Numbered from the stretch's first letter, positions 43,875-53,014 are shown. The stretch is 64,000 bases of DNA from an uncultured bacterium (GCA_903824675.1 CAIJXV010000061.1:54482-118481); one strand, 5' to 3'. Notes: generated by a model not told the origin, from the letters alone. A program made the numbers and translations.

Positions 43875-44519
43875 ATGTTCAAAACCTTGTGCCTTTTACT
43901 GTGTGCCCTGACGTTCGCCGCCTGCTCGCCCCGCGATCAGTTTTGGAAAAAACCGGATATCGGCAAAAGATACGTCGCGCTGAACGAAGCCCTGGCCTCC
44001 TCCACCCCCGTCCGTAATCTCTGGTTATACGATCAGGGCCAGACGCAAATCGATCCCCAACTCTGGACGATCACCTCCTTGGAACGGCTCAGTCTCCGCA
44101 AAAACAAGCTGACCGCCGTTCCCGCCGAAATCGCCGCCCTCAACCGCCTGGTCTGGGTTGACCTCGGCGAAAATCAACTCGCGGAATTGAATCCGGCCCT
44201 GTGCCAACTCCCCGCCCTGACTCAGCTCTACCTGAACGATAACAGCCTGACGGGGTTACCGCCGGCAATCGCTTCCGCCAAAAACCTGACCTATTTGAAT
44301 CTCGATCGCAATCAGTTGACCGCCCTGCCCCCGGACATCACGGAACTCACGTCCCTGAAATGGCTCCGCCTGAACGGAAATAAACTCACCGCCCTGCCCG
44401 AAAAAATTGACCGGCTGGCCCCGTCTCTCAAACGGCTTCACTTAAAAGGGAATCCCCTGCCCGAAGAAGAAAGAAATCGGATTCGCAAGGCCCTGCCGGC
44501 TTGTGAGATTGTATTTTAG
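43875..44519 (+). CDS. Leucine-rich-repeat lipoprotein
   Basis: 214 residues. The signal MFKTLCLLLCALTFAAC ends in a good lipobox (FAAC, Cys 17). From about residue 50 come six or seven LRR units of 23 residues: LERLSLRKNKLTAVPAEIAA, LVWVDLGENQLAELNPALC, LTQLYLNDNSLTGLPPAIAS, LTYLNLDRNQLTALPPDITE and LKWLRLNGNKLTALPEKID. The consensus LxxLxLxxNxLTxLPxxI is that of bacterial and plant-like LRR proteins. The C-terminus CEIVF may form a disulfide cap. Such proteins are surface or periplasmic binders; the ligand is unknown. It is monocistronic. Confidence 0.88.
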   Translation: MFKTLCLLLCALTFAACSPRDQFWKKPDIGKRYVALNEALASSTPVRNLWLYDQGQTQIDPQLWTITSLERLSLRKNKLTAVPAEIAALNRLVWVDLGENQLAELNPALCQLPALTQLYLNDNSLTGLPPAIASAKNLTYLNLDRNQLTALPPDITELTSLKWLRLNGNKLTALPEKIDRLAPSLKRLHLKGNPLPEEERNRIRKALPACEIVF

Positions 44520-44592
44520 TCATACGGATCGGAACTACTGGTCTGACCCCACGCGGCTTTTCAAACCATCCCGCTTTTGTCCATTGACGCTT

Positions 44593-44611
44593 ACTATCAA
44601 TAAATGATAGT
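44593..44611. promoter_or_regulatory. Operator-like inverted repeat before the AbiE pair
   Basis: ACTATCA and TGATAGT are exact mirrors around ATAAA. The repeat ends nine bases before the ATG of the antitoxin-like gene and overlaps the likely promoter (TTGACG at 44584-44589). AbiEi-type antitoxins are known to repress their own promoters by binding inverted repeats, so this fits autoregulation. Confidence 0.55.
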
Positions 44612-44619
44612 TTTTGTAC

Positions 44620-45213
44620 ATGGACTTGAAGGCTTATAGAATGGTTGATACTTGGGCAAAGGAACTGAACGGGGTGTTTGCCCTGTCCGATTTGAAGGTT
44701 CTGTTAAGGCAGCAGCCGGAAGCAACCCTATACAGAACCGTGAAGGACATGGTCCGGCAGGGATCGCTGATCAAGGTGAAACGCGGGATATATGCCACGC
44801 CCGATGCGGCCTTGCCGGTGATCAGCGCCAAGATCGCCCCCGAGGCCTATATCTCCACGGGCACCGTGCTGGCGACCAAGGCTTTGATTGGATCCGTCCC
44901 CGCCCGTAAGGTCCAAGCCGTCAAAATCGGGCGGCCCCGCCTTTATCAATGCACTCTAGGTATAATTGAACATCTCAGCATTGATCCTCGTCTCTACTTT
45001 GGTTTTATTTCGGTGGATGGGATTCTGACGGCCACGCCGGAGAAGGCATTCCTTGATGTCTGCTACTTCTATTATAAAGGCAAACGATTCTCCTTCGACC
45101 CAGCCACCGATATAGCCGTGCAAGGGTTCGATCCCGGCGTCATTTCTGAGTTTCTAAAAAAGTATGACCCGCGTTTTGTGGCCTTTTTCAGGAAAGCTTG
45201 GAGATCTCTATGA
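44620..45213 (+). CDS. AbiEi-like antitoxin
   Basis: About 197 residues. The N-terminal part is a winged helix (FALSDLKVLLRQQPEATLYRTVKDMVRQG) followed by the wing IKVKRGIYAT. The C-terminal part (about 65-197) has YISTGTVLATKALIG, VSVDGI-type strands and ATPEKAFLDVCYFYY, the hallmark of the AbiEi C-terminal domain. In the AbiE type IV toxin-antitoxin system this protein blocks the toxin's effect and represses the operon. The start ATG is preferred to a TTG two codons earlier. It overlaps the next gene by four bases (ATGA). Confidence 0.85.
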   Translation: MDLKAYRMVDTWAKELNGVFALSDLKVLLRQQPEATLYRTVKDMVRQGSLIKVKRGIYATPDAALPVISAKIAPEAYISTGTVLATKALIGSVPARKVQAVKIGRPRLYQCTLGIIEHLSIDPRLYFGFISVDGILTATPEKAFLDVCYFYYKGKRFSFDPATDIAVQGFDPGVISEFLKKYDPRFVAFFRKAWRSL

Positions 45214-45926
45214 TTGAGAAGGAACAGGCCTTGCTGGCCCAGGTGGTGGATCTGTTCGCCCGCACCTTTGACAAGAAGGCGATCCTCAGGGGCGGCATGG
45301 TTTTGCGCATTCTAGGGTCGGAGCGCCTCACCAATGACATCGACTACGTCTTCGTTCCCTACCGGTCCAAGAAGGACATTGTGGGGGAAATCGTGAAATG
45401 CCTGAAATCGATCAAGGGCGCTGTAGTGGAGTATTCCCTCAACTCGAAATGCTTACGTGCTGTAGTAACGGTGGATCAGACGACGATTCAAGTTGAGGCC
45501 AAGGTCGCCCTGGAAATGAGAACGGCAATGGCCTCAACCCGGTTGTTTTCGCCCCGGTTCAATTTGCCGCGGCGAATCATCCCGGTAGTGGATCATTCCA
45601 TTGCGCTGGCCAACAAGATGGCCGCCTGGAATGAGCGACGGTTGATTCGAGATCTTTACGATATCTGGTTCTACCTGCAGATGCAGGTGGTCCCGGATGC
45701 GGAAACTTTAAGGTCACGCTTGCGCCGTCCCTGTTACTCAAAACTGGTCAAGAAAGAGGATCATTTTGTCGGCGGCACAATCAACGAGTTCTATGATTTC
45801 CTTCGCGCCCAGGCGGCCGGGTTGTCCGATGACGACATCCGAAAGGCGATGGCGGACTACCTGCCGCCGGACGAAACCGTGGGGCTTGCCATGCAGATCC
45901 GCGCGGCTCTGGCTAGACTCCGGTGA
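45210..45926 (+). CDS. AbiEii-like nucleotidyltransferase toxin
   Basis: 238 residues. The nucleotidyltransferase signature is AILRGGMVLRILG followed by RLTNDIDYVFVPY, with the G-S/G and D-x-D metal residues near residues 30-50. A helical C-terminal half contains VDHSIALANKMAAWNERRLIRDLYDIWFYLQM, the conserved KxxAxxxRxxxRDxxDxW motif of DUF1814/AbiEii proteins. The family transfers nucleotides to RNA acceptors and stops growth, giving phage abortive infection. GGAG before the ATG and the 4-bp overlap show coupling with the antitoxin. It ends 87 bp before the next convergent gene. Confidence 0.85.
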   Translation: MIEKEQALLAQVVDLFARTFDKKAILRGGMVLRILGSERLTNDIDYVFVPYRSKKDIVGEIVKCLKSIKGAVVEYSLNSKCLRAVVTVDQTTIQVEAKVALEMRTAMASTRLFSPRFNLPRRIIPVVDHSIALANKMAAWNERRLIRDLYDIWFYLQMQVVPDAETLRSRLRRPCYSKLVKKEDHFVGGTINEFYDFLRAQAAGLSDDDIRKAMADYLPPDETVGLAMQIRAALARLR

Positions 45927-46013
45927 TTCGAAAATCGCTCATCGGCGGAGAATGTGAAAAGTACAGACCCTTTTCGCCCGCGATATGGTGTTTTAGGGTT
46001 CAACGGCACGGGG

Positions 46014-46280
46014 TCAGGTTCGGTGCTCGTTCTCTTGTGCCTCTTTTGGGGCGTCTGCCTCGGGAAATGCAAACCTCACCAGGTGGGGGGCGCCACGCAA
46101 TAAGTAGAGCCCCACGCCCAGCGTTAAAAAAGCGGCCGCAATGTAATGATAGATCGTATATCCCGGCACCCGGGTGCCCAGCAACCAGTAAACGATCGAG
46201 CCCAGATAGAAGATGCCCCACAGGACGCCCAATAACCCCAGCACTCTGAGAATGAGACCAAACGCATCCCTTGCACTCAT
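46014..46280 (-). CDS. Small membrane protein, two transmembrane segments
   Basis: 88 residues. Hydrophobic segments at about 8-32 (LILRVLGLLGVLWGIFYLGSIVYWL) and 42-62 (YHYIAAAFLTLGVGLYLL) are joined by a short polar loop (GTRVPGYT). The C-terminal tail is charged (PEADAPKEAQEN). No family recognised. Its ATG lies five bases after the SIS-domain gene's stop, with GGGGGTTG upstream, so it ends the alpha-galactosidase operon. Confidence 0.6.
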   Translation of the reverse strand: MSARDAFGLILRVLGLLGVLWGIFYLGSIVYWLLGTRVPGYTIYHYIAAAFLTLGVGLYLLRGAPHLVRFAFPEADAPKEAQENEHRT

Positions 46281-46285
46281 TTAGA

Positions 46286-46852
46286 TCAACCCCCACCCTC
46301 AATCATTTCCAACCAGAGATGCACGATCAACTGATGTGCCTCCTGGACCCGCGCCGGAGTATCGGCGGCTACTCGGATTTCAAAATCGGCGCGCCCTTTC
46401 AAGGGACCGCCATCGCCGCCTAATAGGGCGATCACCACCATGTTCTTCGCCCGGGCCGCACCCAAGGCTTCCGCCAGGTTCCGTGATTTTCCGCTGGTTG
46501 AAAATAGTATCAACACATCCCCGGGCCGACCCAACCCCTCCACCTGCCGCCGGAAGATCTGGTCAAATCCGAAATCGTTACCGATGCAGGTCAGCGCGGT
46601 GGGATCCGCCGCCAAAGCCAGCGCCGGCAGGGCCGGACGATCCGCTTTGAACCGGCCGATCAACTCCTCCGCCAGGTGCAAGGCCTCGGCGGCACTGCCG
46701 CCGTTGCCCGCCGTCATCACCTTCCCTCCCCGCGCAAAACAATCCACCAGGGCTTGCCCCGTTTTTTCCAGGAGGGCGACCTGCGCGCTCAAACCGGCAA
46801 TAGCCCGACCACAACTGGCAATACTCGCCTCGATTTGTGAGGAACGATTCAT
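46286..46852 (-). CDS. gmhA: SIS-domain sedoheptulose-7-phosphate isomerase-like protein (GmhA family)
   Basis: 188 residues, normal for GmhA. Helical N-terminus 1-40, then VMTAGNGGSAAEALHLAEELIGRF with the SIS phosphate loop near residue 52. Further hallmarks: LTCIGNDFGFDQIFRRQVEG, VLILFSTSGKSRNLAEAL (STSGxS near residue 116) and VQEAHQLIVHLWLEMIE, with the GmhA metal-ligand Glu/His pair (EAHQ). It converts sedoheptulose-7-phosphate to D-glycero-D-manno-heptose-7-phosphate for LPS core or S-layer glycan. A DiaA-like role cannot be ruled out. The ATG overlaps the stop of the GH36 gene (ATGA). That coupling to a galactosidase is unusual. Confidence 0.85.
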   Translation of the reverse strand: MNRSSQIEASIASCGRAIAGLSAQVALLEKTGQALVDCFARGGKVMTAGNGGSAAEALHLAEELIGRFKADRPALPALALAADPTALTCIGNDFGFDQIFRRQVEGLGRPGDVLILFSTSGKSRNLAEALGAARAKNMVVIALLGGDGGPLKGRADFEIRVAADTPARVQEAHQLIVHLWLEMIEGGG

Positions 46853-49251
46853 AGCTGTCCTTTCGCAAAACACACCGACCAAGGGGTTATATCAGTCTCC
46901 GTCTGAATCGACAAGACCCAGCTTCCATGTGCGCCCGGCCGCGGGATCGCCACCCGCCCCGCCACGCGCGCCTCCACCGGGCATTGCCCCGCCCCATCCA
47001 AAACCAGGTTGCCGGTCTCGCCCGGCGGACGGTTCAGCCATCCGGTCAATTCACGGGTGGATTCCCGCCAGGTCACCCCACTCAATTCCGCCCCGCAACT
47101 CTGATGAAATCCCGTCCCGATCACCCAGGGATGCGGCCGGCGGCGGCGAAGACAAATCAATTTGCACCCGAGCCCGCAGTAGCTAATGTCGAGACGCCCC
47201 GGTTCATCCCCCACCAGCAGATCCTGGAAATCGCCAGGATGTCGGTACGCCTTCACATTGCGCCGTCCACCCGGCAAATCACCCAACGCCTGACCGTCCC
47301 AGAATTCGTAAGCCATCCATTGATCCCGGGCATCAAGGCCCAGGCGGGCGAGGGGTAATCCAAACCGGACTAGCTTGGGATGTTCGTTCGGCGAGGTGGT
47401 TTCAAAGGCAAAAAAGGCGACCAACGCCCATTCGTCCCAATCGCTTTTCACCGGCAGGTGCCAGACCGAACCGGGCATCGTCTCCTGGGCCTTATTCCCG
47501 GACTCCGCCTCCCCCTTGCACGTTCCGGCATAATCGTATCGATCCGAATAATCCACCGGGTCAAAAAGATCGACCGGCTTCGCGCTCATTCCCATGACGG
47601 GCAAGGTGGCTTGAAGCACCCGCCAACGTTCCTCGGGAAGCGTGGTCAGGGTGTCCGAAATATCCACCTGGCCTCCCGAAAGAAACGTCACCGTCGCCCG
47701 CAACCGGGCTTCGTCCAAGGTCCCCGGCAATCCGACGCACAGACAGGAGGGTTGAATCCAGCCCCACCGCCGGTTCTTAAACAAATGACCGGCGAGCGCC
47801 TGGTGATTGGCCTTTTGAAATTCCGGTTTGATCACTCCCGTGTTGCCGGTATCCTGGCAGACATATAAGAGCGGCCAGTGACCGGTGCCGGGCATTTCCG
47901 GCCCGCCACAGTTCACAATCCAGGCATCTCCCACGGCCTCCCGGATCAAGGCCGCCGCCTTCCGCGCCGCCTCCGTCCCCCCCCCGGTCACCACCCGCAC
48001 ATCATGCCGACGCAAGGCCTCGGTTCCGGAAACGCACCCGATAAAATCAAACTTGAAATAACGGATTCCCTTGTCGCGGAGTGTCCGGATCTGCCCCGCC
48101 GCCCATTCGCGGGCCTGTGGGTGGGATAAATCCAGAACGAATACGCGGCCATGCGGTTCCCAGTACCAGGTCCAGATTGAACGCGGCTGACCCTCTTCTC
48201 CCGGTATCAACCAGTCCGGATGTTCCCGGTAAAGGGCTGAAAATTCAGAGATCATGAACGGGGCCTTCCAGACACCCAACTCCAGGCCCAAGCCCCGCAA
48301 ACGCGTCGCCAGGGCTCCCAGCCCCTCGGCGAATTGCGCATTTTCCTCATACTCGTTGGGCAACCAGTCCTTCTCCCAGCCCAAATCCGCCTCGATAATC
48401 GAGAGGCCCAAAGGCTTCAGGCGCGCGGCCGCAATCCGCGCCGTTTCCATCAACCGGTCTGCCGTCACGCCCAGCCGGTAGGGATACCAACTGCACCAGG
48501 AGACCGGCGGCCGCGGCGGAACATCGATCGGATGCCGGGCCGCCGCCCGGTCGGCATACTCCTCCAACAAGCGCCAGGGATCCTCGCTGATTTTCAACCA
48601 CAGGGGTTCCATCGCCCAGCTTTCACCGGGCTCGATCCGCACCTCACCGGTGTCATATTCCACAAACCAGCCCACCGGCCGACCTGCCGCATCCTGTTCC
48701 AGCCGGAATGTTCCCATCCAGCGCTCGGAGGATTCAAACCCTGCCAACAGCGCCTGGCGCGCCCGACGATCATAGATTACCGTAAACGCCTGTGAGACCT
48801 GCTGACGGTGTGCCGCTTCTGAACCGGGCTCTCCGGCGACCGGCGCCGACAGAGGAACTGCCGGCAGTAGCAAGGAACGCACTTGCCCGCCATAATTCGA
48901 TTGTTCCATCACCCGCACCGCATCGGCCTGTTCCCCGAATCGCACCGCATCGACCGGGGCCCCGGGCGGGGTTCCGCCATACCGGATGGCTTTCACGATT
49001 CGCGGCCTCTGCCCCCGGTGCCGCAAAACCGGCTCCAGGCAATACCCGCCATCGACCGGGCGCAAAACGCAATCCAGACTGAAATCCGCGTTGAAACGAA
49101 CAACCCAGCCCCCATCGACCGACTCGATCTGGTCCGCCTCCAGAACCTCGGTATCCACCCTCAACTGGGGTCGCATCGATCCGATGTTAAAACCCGGCCA
49201 ATCCGGACACCGAACGGTCCACGTCCGGGCTGAATCCAATTCCATACGCAT
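46849..49251 (-). CDS. GH36-type alpha-galactosidase
   Basis: 800 residues. An N-terminal beta-supersandwich (1-270) precedes a barrel: VSWCSWYPYRLGVTADRLME, LSIIEADLGWEKDWLPNEY, LELGVWKAPFMISEFSALYR and GIRYFKFDFIGCVSG. The nucleophile Asp is in KFDF near residue 400, and the acid/base is probably the Asp of LYVCQDTGNTG near residue 466. C-terminal beta domains follow. It hydrolyses alpha-1,6-galactosides such as raffinose-type or galactomannan side groups. No signal peptide is seen, so the protein is cytoplasmic, or the substrate is imported. The start has GAGGT upstream. It heads a three-gene operon with the SIS isomerase and the small membrane protein. Confidence 0.88.
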   Translation of the reverse strand: MRMELDSARTWTVRCPDWPGFNIGSMRPQLRVDTEVLEADQIESVDGGWVVRFNADFSLDCVLRPVDGGYCLEPVLRHRGQRPRIVKAIRYGGTPPGAPVDAVRFGEQADAVRVMEQSNYGGQVRSLLLPAVPLSAPVAGEPGSEAAHRQQVSQAFTVIYDRRARQALLAGFESSERWMGTFRLEQDAAGRPVGWFVEYDTGEVRIEPGESWAMEPLWLKISEDPWRLLEEYADRAAARHPIDVPPRPPVSWCSWYPYRLGVTADRLMETARIAAARLKPLGLSIIEADLGWEKDWLPNEYEENAQFAEGLGALATRLRGLGLELGVWKAPFMISEFSALYREHPDWLIPGEEGQPRSIWTWYWEPHGRVFVLDLSHPQAREWAAGQIRTLRDKGIRYFKFDFIGCVSGTEALRRHDVRVVTGGGTEAARKAAALIREAVGDAWIVNCGGPEMPGTGHWPLLYVCQDTGNTGVIKPEFQKANHQALAGHLFKNRRWGWIQPSCLCVGLPGTLDEARLRATVTFLSGGQVDISDTLTTLPEERWRVLQATLPVMGMSAKPVDLFDPVDYSDRYDYAGTCKGEAESGNKAQETMPGSVWHLPVKSDWDEWALVAFFAFETTSPNEHPKLVRFGLPLARLGLDARDQWMAYEFWDGQALGDLPGGRRNVKAYRHPGDFQDLLVGDEPGRLDISYCGLGCKLICLRRRRPHPWVIGTGFHQSCGAELSGVTWRESTRELTGWLNRPPGETGNLVLDGAGQCPVEARVAGRVAIPRPGAHGSWVLSIQTETDITPWSVCFAKGQL

Positions 49252-49499
49252 GTGTTACCTCATACCGGCGATTTCCATTGCAGGCAAAGATACTCATCTT
49301 ATTTTTGAATGTCAGCAATACGAAAATCACCCCAAATGGACACGGCGGTCCCGATCACCGGGTTATCGGACCGGGCCTCCCGACGCCAGACCGGATGTTT
49401 TTTTAAGTCCTCAAAAATAAATTCCATGATAGGATGATAGCTACATGACGGGTTGTCTATGGGTTCGTTGCCGGGAATCGAAACTAAACAGGATGGCCG

Positions 49500-50810
49500 A
49501 TGAAAAAAATATTTGTGGTCGACACTAATGTCCTGCTTCATGATCGCTCTGCTCTGGATGCCTTCGCCGACAATACCGTGATCCTCCCCATGGCGGTCAT
49601 TGAGGAATTGGACCGGTTCAAAAAAGAATCCAACGAACTGGGGCGCAATGCCCGTAGTGTCGTCCGCCAACTGGACCTCTTGCGCGCCCGGGGCAAACTC
49701 GGTGACGGAGTTGCGCTCGACAACGGCGGCACATTGAGAATCGTCACCAGCCTCACCCCGCTCAGCGATGAAGTCCTTGATGTCGACATCGCCGACAACC
49801 GGATCATCCAGGTCGCCTACCAGCTTCACCGCCAGGGGGAACGGGTGATTTTTGTCACCAAGGACATCAATGCCCGAATCAAGGCGGATGCCCTCGGCAT
49901 CGAGGCCATGGATTTTGAAAACAAGAAGGTCAATTTCGACGAATTGTTCACCGGCTATCGCGCCCTGAAAGTCTCCGGCGCCGCGGTCGATGAATTCGTG
50001 GCCAACCGCTCCCTGCCGCTTCCCGAAGCCAATCTGATGCCCAATGAATTCGTCACCCTGATCGACGAAGCGGATTCCAAGCACACGGCCTTTGGCCGGT
50101 TCATGGCCGATGGTCAGCTTCTGGCCCTCAATGCCGCCAACGATACCGCCTGGCATATCAAACCCCGCAGTCGCGAACAGCGGATGACCCTTGAACTCCT
50201 GCTCGACGATTCCATCCAGGTCGTGACCCTCGTCGGCCAGGCTGGAACCGGCAAAACCCTTCTCGCCCTCGCCGCCGGTCTTGAAAAAACCATCGTCCAA
50301 AAACGGTACGATAAAATGCTCGTCACTCGTCCCATCATGCCTTTTGGTCGGGATATCGGCTATCTCCCGGGCGACAAGGAGGAGAAACTGTCCAATTGGA
50401 TGCTCCCTATTTTTGATAACCTGACCTACCTCATGGCCCGGCCGTCCTCCGGCGATCACAAAACCACCGTTCGCGACAAAATCGAAAAACTGCAACGGGA
50501 TGAAGTCCTCGAACTGGAAGCCCTCACGTACATCCGCGGCCGTTCGATTCCCCGTCAGTTTATCATCGTCGATGAGGCCCAGAACCTCACCCCCCATGAA
50601 GTCAAAACCATCATCAGCCGGTCCGGTGAAGGCACCAAGATGGTACTGACCGGCGATCCCTACCAAATTGACAACCCCTATCTGGACGCCAGCAGCAACG
50701 GTCTCTCCTATGCCGTGGAACGACTCAAGAGCCAGCCCATCCATGGCCATGTGACCCTGACCAAGAGTGAGCGAAGCGCCCTGGCCGCCATTGCCGCCGA
50801 AGTGCTGTAG
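49500..50810 (+). CDS. PIN-PhoH family ATPase (YlaK-type)
   Basis: 436 residues. The N-terminal PIN domain (1-140) has VVDTNVLLHDRSAL with the first Asp, AVIEELDRFKKES and DNRIIQVAYQL with a further metal Asp. The C-terminal PhoH domain has Walker A GQAGTGKT near 247 and Walker B IIVDEAQNLTPHE near 357, and DPYQID for sensor I. The family is an RNA-linked ATPase/nuclease involved in RNA unwinding and decay and in phosphate or stress responses. AGGATGG precedes the ATG. It is followed 45 bp later by the M20 peptidase gene. Confidence 0.93.
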   Translation: MKKIFVVDTNVLLHDRSALDAFADNTVILPMAVIEELDRFKKESNELGRNARSVVRQLDLLRARGKLGDGVALDNGGTLRIVTSLTPLSDEVLDVDIADNRIIQVAYQLHRQGERVIFVTKDINARIKADALGIEAMDFENKKVNFDELFTGYRALKVSGAAVDEFVANRSLPLPEANLMPNEFVTLIDEADSKHTAFGRFMADGQLLALNAANDTAWHIKPRSREQRMTLELLLDDSIQVVTLVGQAGTGKTLLALAAGLEKTIVQKRYDKMLVTRPIMPFGRDIGYLPGDKEEKLSNWMLPIFDNLTYLMARPSSGDHKTTVRDKIEKLQRDEVLELEALTYIRGRSIPRQFIIVDEAQNLTPHEVKTIISRSGEGTKMVLTGDPYQIDNPYLDASSNGLSYAVERLKSQPIHGHVTLTKSERSALAAIAAEVL

Positions 50811-50855
50811 TCCCTCATTCATCCGAAACAGCAACGAACCGGAAAGAACCGAATT

Positions 50856-52220
50856 ATGAAACTCTCCGACCTGGATCAATGGCTGATCCAAAACCGGGAT
50901 GTATGTGTCAACGAATGGATGGAGTTTTTGCGGTTTCCCTCCGTGAGCGCCGATCCGGCGCATGACGACGCGTGTGGCAACTGCGCCGTCTGGCTCCGTA
51001 ATCGCCTGGAGCGCCTGGGGTTCCAGACGCGGCTCCTGCCCACCGCCGCGCATCCTCTGGTCGTGGCCGAGCGCCCCGGCGTCGCCCACAAGCCCACCCT
51101 GTTGCTTTATGGGCATTACGATGTCCAACCGGCGGATCCCCTCGATCAATGGACCTCGCCCCCCTTTGATCCCCAGTGGCGGGGCGATCGGCTCTACGCC
51201 CGCGGCGCCCAGGACAATAAAGGACAGATTGCCTATGTCCTCGCCGCCCTCGAAGCTTTGATCCAAAACAAAGTGGCCCTGCCCCCTCTCCAGATTCTCA
51301 TCGAAGGCGATGAGGAATGCGGTCGCACGGCCGCGATTGACGCACTCTCCGCGCAAAAACCCGGATTTCTCCATGCGGATATTCTCTATAATTGCGATGC
51401 CTTGACGGTTGCCCCCGGTCGTCCGACGATCACCATGGGGCTCCGCGGCCTGGCGGGATTCACGGTCGAGGTCCAGGGCGCCACTCGTGACCTCCACTCC
51501 GGCGTACACGGCGGCAAGGCGCCCAATGCCGCCACCGTCCTCGCCCGCCTGATCGCCAGCCTGCACGACGACACGGGACGGATTGCCGTCGCCGGTTACT
51601 ATGACGGGGTAACCGATCCCACTGCGGAAGAACGCGCCCTGGCCAAAGCCACCGCCTTGCCCGATGCCGAATACGAAGCCATCACCGGGATCGCCCCCCT
51701 CGGCGGTGAACAACAATTCTCGCCGGCGGAGCGGGCCGGGTTCCGACCCACGATCGAAATCAACGGCTTTCATTCCGGTTATGGCGGGCCGGGCAGCAAG
51801 ACCGTCATTCCCGCCGTGGCCCTGGCCAAAATCACCCTGCGCCTGGCCGCCGGACAGGATCCCGAAGCGTGCTACCAGAAGGTCACCCGGCACCTGACGC
51901 ACCATTTGCCGACCGGTCTAAAAATCAAGTTCTCGGAAAAATCCGTCGCGGGAATAGCCCTGAAATGCGATCTCAAGTCCCCACTGATTCAAAAAACCCA
52001 TGACCTGCTGGTGGAACTCACCCCGCAGCCCCCGGCCTTTCTCTGGGAAGGTGGATCGATCCCCATCATGGCCCGCCTGCCGGCCCTCGTCGGAGCCCAA
52101 TCCCTGATCGTCGGCTTCGGCGCCGTGGACGACAATATCCATGCGCCCAACGAATCCTTTTCCTGGAATCAGTACCGGATGGGCTTCCTCTTCGCAGGAC
52201 GCTTGTTGTCAACGCTTTAA
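50856..52220 (+). CDS. M20-family metallopeptidase (dipeptidase-like)
   Basis: 454 residues. Zinc ligands are visible: LLLYGHYDVQPAD (His near 86), ARGAQDNKGQIAYV (bridging Asp near 120), EGDEECG (catalytic and ligand Glu near 152), DILYNCDALT (Asp) and the C-terminal HAPNESF block (His near 430). The dimerisation domain lies at about 195-320 (DLHSGVHGGKAPNA). The layout matches the CNDP/PepV-like branch of M20 that cuts dipeptides or acyl-amino acids in the cytoplasm. GGAAAG precedes the ATG. It may be co-transcribed with phoH. Confidence 0.92.
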   Translation: MKLSDLDQWLIQNRDVCVNEWMEFLRFPSVSADPAHDDACGNCAVWLRNRLERLGFQTRLLPTAAHPLVVAERPGVAHKPTLLLYGHYDVQPADPLDQWTSPPFDPQWRGDRLYARGAQDNKGQIAYVLAALEALIQNKVALPPLQILIEGDEECGRTAAIDALSAQKPGFLHADILYNCDALTVAPGRPTITMGLRGLAGFTVEVQGATRDLHSGVHGGKAPNAATVLARLIASLHDDTGRIAVAGYYDGVTDPTAEERALAKATALPDAEYEAITGIAPLGGEQQFSPAERAGFRPTIEINGFHSGYGGPGSKTVIPAVALAKITLRLAAGQDPEACYQKVTRHLTHHLPTGLKIKFSEKSVAGIALKCDLKSPLIQKTHDLLVELTPQPPAFLWEGGSIPIMARLPALVGAQSLIVGFGAVDDNIHAPNESFSWNQYRMGFLFAGRLLSTL

Positions 52221-52241
52221 AATAGGGCAGGAAATAATGGC

Positions 52242-52270
52242 TTGCGCGTCAAAAAGCCCTTTCCTATAGT
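52242..52270 (+). promoter_or_regulatory. Promoter of the DPM1-like gene, predicted leaderless
   Basis: TTGCGC (52242-52247) and TATAGT (52265-52270) are 17 bp apart, and the ATG at 52277 begins only six bases after the -10 box. There is no Shine-Dalgarno sequence in between. Confidence 0.65.
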
Positions 52271-52276
52271 CTTGGC

Positions 52277-53014
52277 ATGAGCCGAGTATTGATCATCATC
52301 CCTACGTATGACGAAAAAGATAATGTGCGGCCCATCGCACAAGCCCTTTTTGCGGTGGATCCCACCCTTCATGTCCTTTTCGTCGACGGCAATTCACCTG
52401 ACGGGACCGGTGCCATCATCGACGCGATGGCGCTTGAAGACCCGCGGGTTAAGCCTCTCCATCAATCCCAGAAAAAAGGTCTCGGCCGAGCCTACATCGA
52501 AGGATTCCAATGGGCTCTCGCCCATGGGTATGAGCGGATTTTCGAGATGGACTGTGATTTTTCCCACGACCCCGCTGAAATACCCCATTTTCTCAAGGCC
52601 ATTGAGTCGGCCCATCTCATTCTCGGCTCCCGCTATATCAAGGGAATCCGGGTCACTAATTGGCCTCTCCGCCGCCTGTTACTCAGCCTGGGAGGGGCGC
52701 GCTATGTCCAATTCATCACCGGCATGCCCTTTACCGACCCCACCGGCGGCTTCAAATGTTATCGCCGGGAGGTCCTCGCGGCAATCGATCTCGACCGCAT
52801 CAAATCCAACGGATATTCCTTCCAGATCGAACTGACCCATACCGCCTGGCGCAAGGGTTTTATCATCCAGGAAATCCCCATCACGTTTGTAGACCGCCGG
52901 GCCGGGTATTCCAAAATGAGTTCGGCCATCTTCCGCGAAGCCCTCTCCATGGTCTGGGTGCTGCTGTTCCGTAATGCCCTGCGTCGTTATCCCGGGAAAC
53001 CCCAAGCGTTATAA
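52277..53014 (+). CDS. Polyprenol-monophosphomannose synthase-like glycosyltransferase (GT2)
   Basis: 245 residues, typical of single-domain Ppm1/DPM1 enzymes. VLIIIPTYDEKDNVRPIAQAL at the start, LFVDGNSPDGTGAIID (DDxSxDGT-like), GLGRAYIEGFQWAL, IFEMDCDFSHDP (DxD, residues about 93-97) and YSFQIELTHTAWRKG identify it. The C-terminus is soluble, without the membrane extension of some homologues. It transfers mannose or another sugar from a nucleotide donor to polyprenyl phosphate on the cytoplasmic face. It is followed 24 bp later by the UbiA-family gene, so the pair should make two polyprenyl-phosphate sugars. Confidence 0.9.
   Translation: MSRVLIIIPTYDEKDNVRPIAQALFAVDPTLHVLFVDGNSPDGTGAIIDAMALEDPRVKPLHQSQKKGLGRAYIEGFQWALAHGYERIFEMDCDFSHDPAEIPHFLKAIESAHLILGSRYIKGIRVTNWPLRRLLLSLGGARYVQFITGMPFTDPTGGFKCYRREVLAAIDLDRIKSNGYSFQIELTHTAWRKGFIIQEIPITFVDRRAGYSKMSSAIFREALSMVWVLLFRNALRRYPGKPQAL

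Noticed and set aside
49299..51905. 868-codon minus-strand open frame opposite phoH and the M20 peptidase gene
   Set aside because: Both opposite genes have full domain signatures and ribosome sites. The minus frame is a mirror of G/C-rich third positions and has no recognisable motif.
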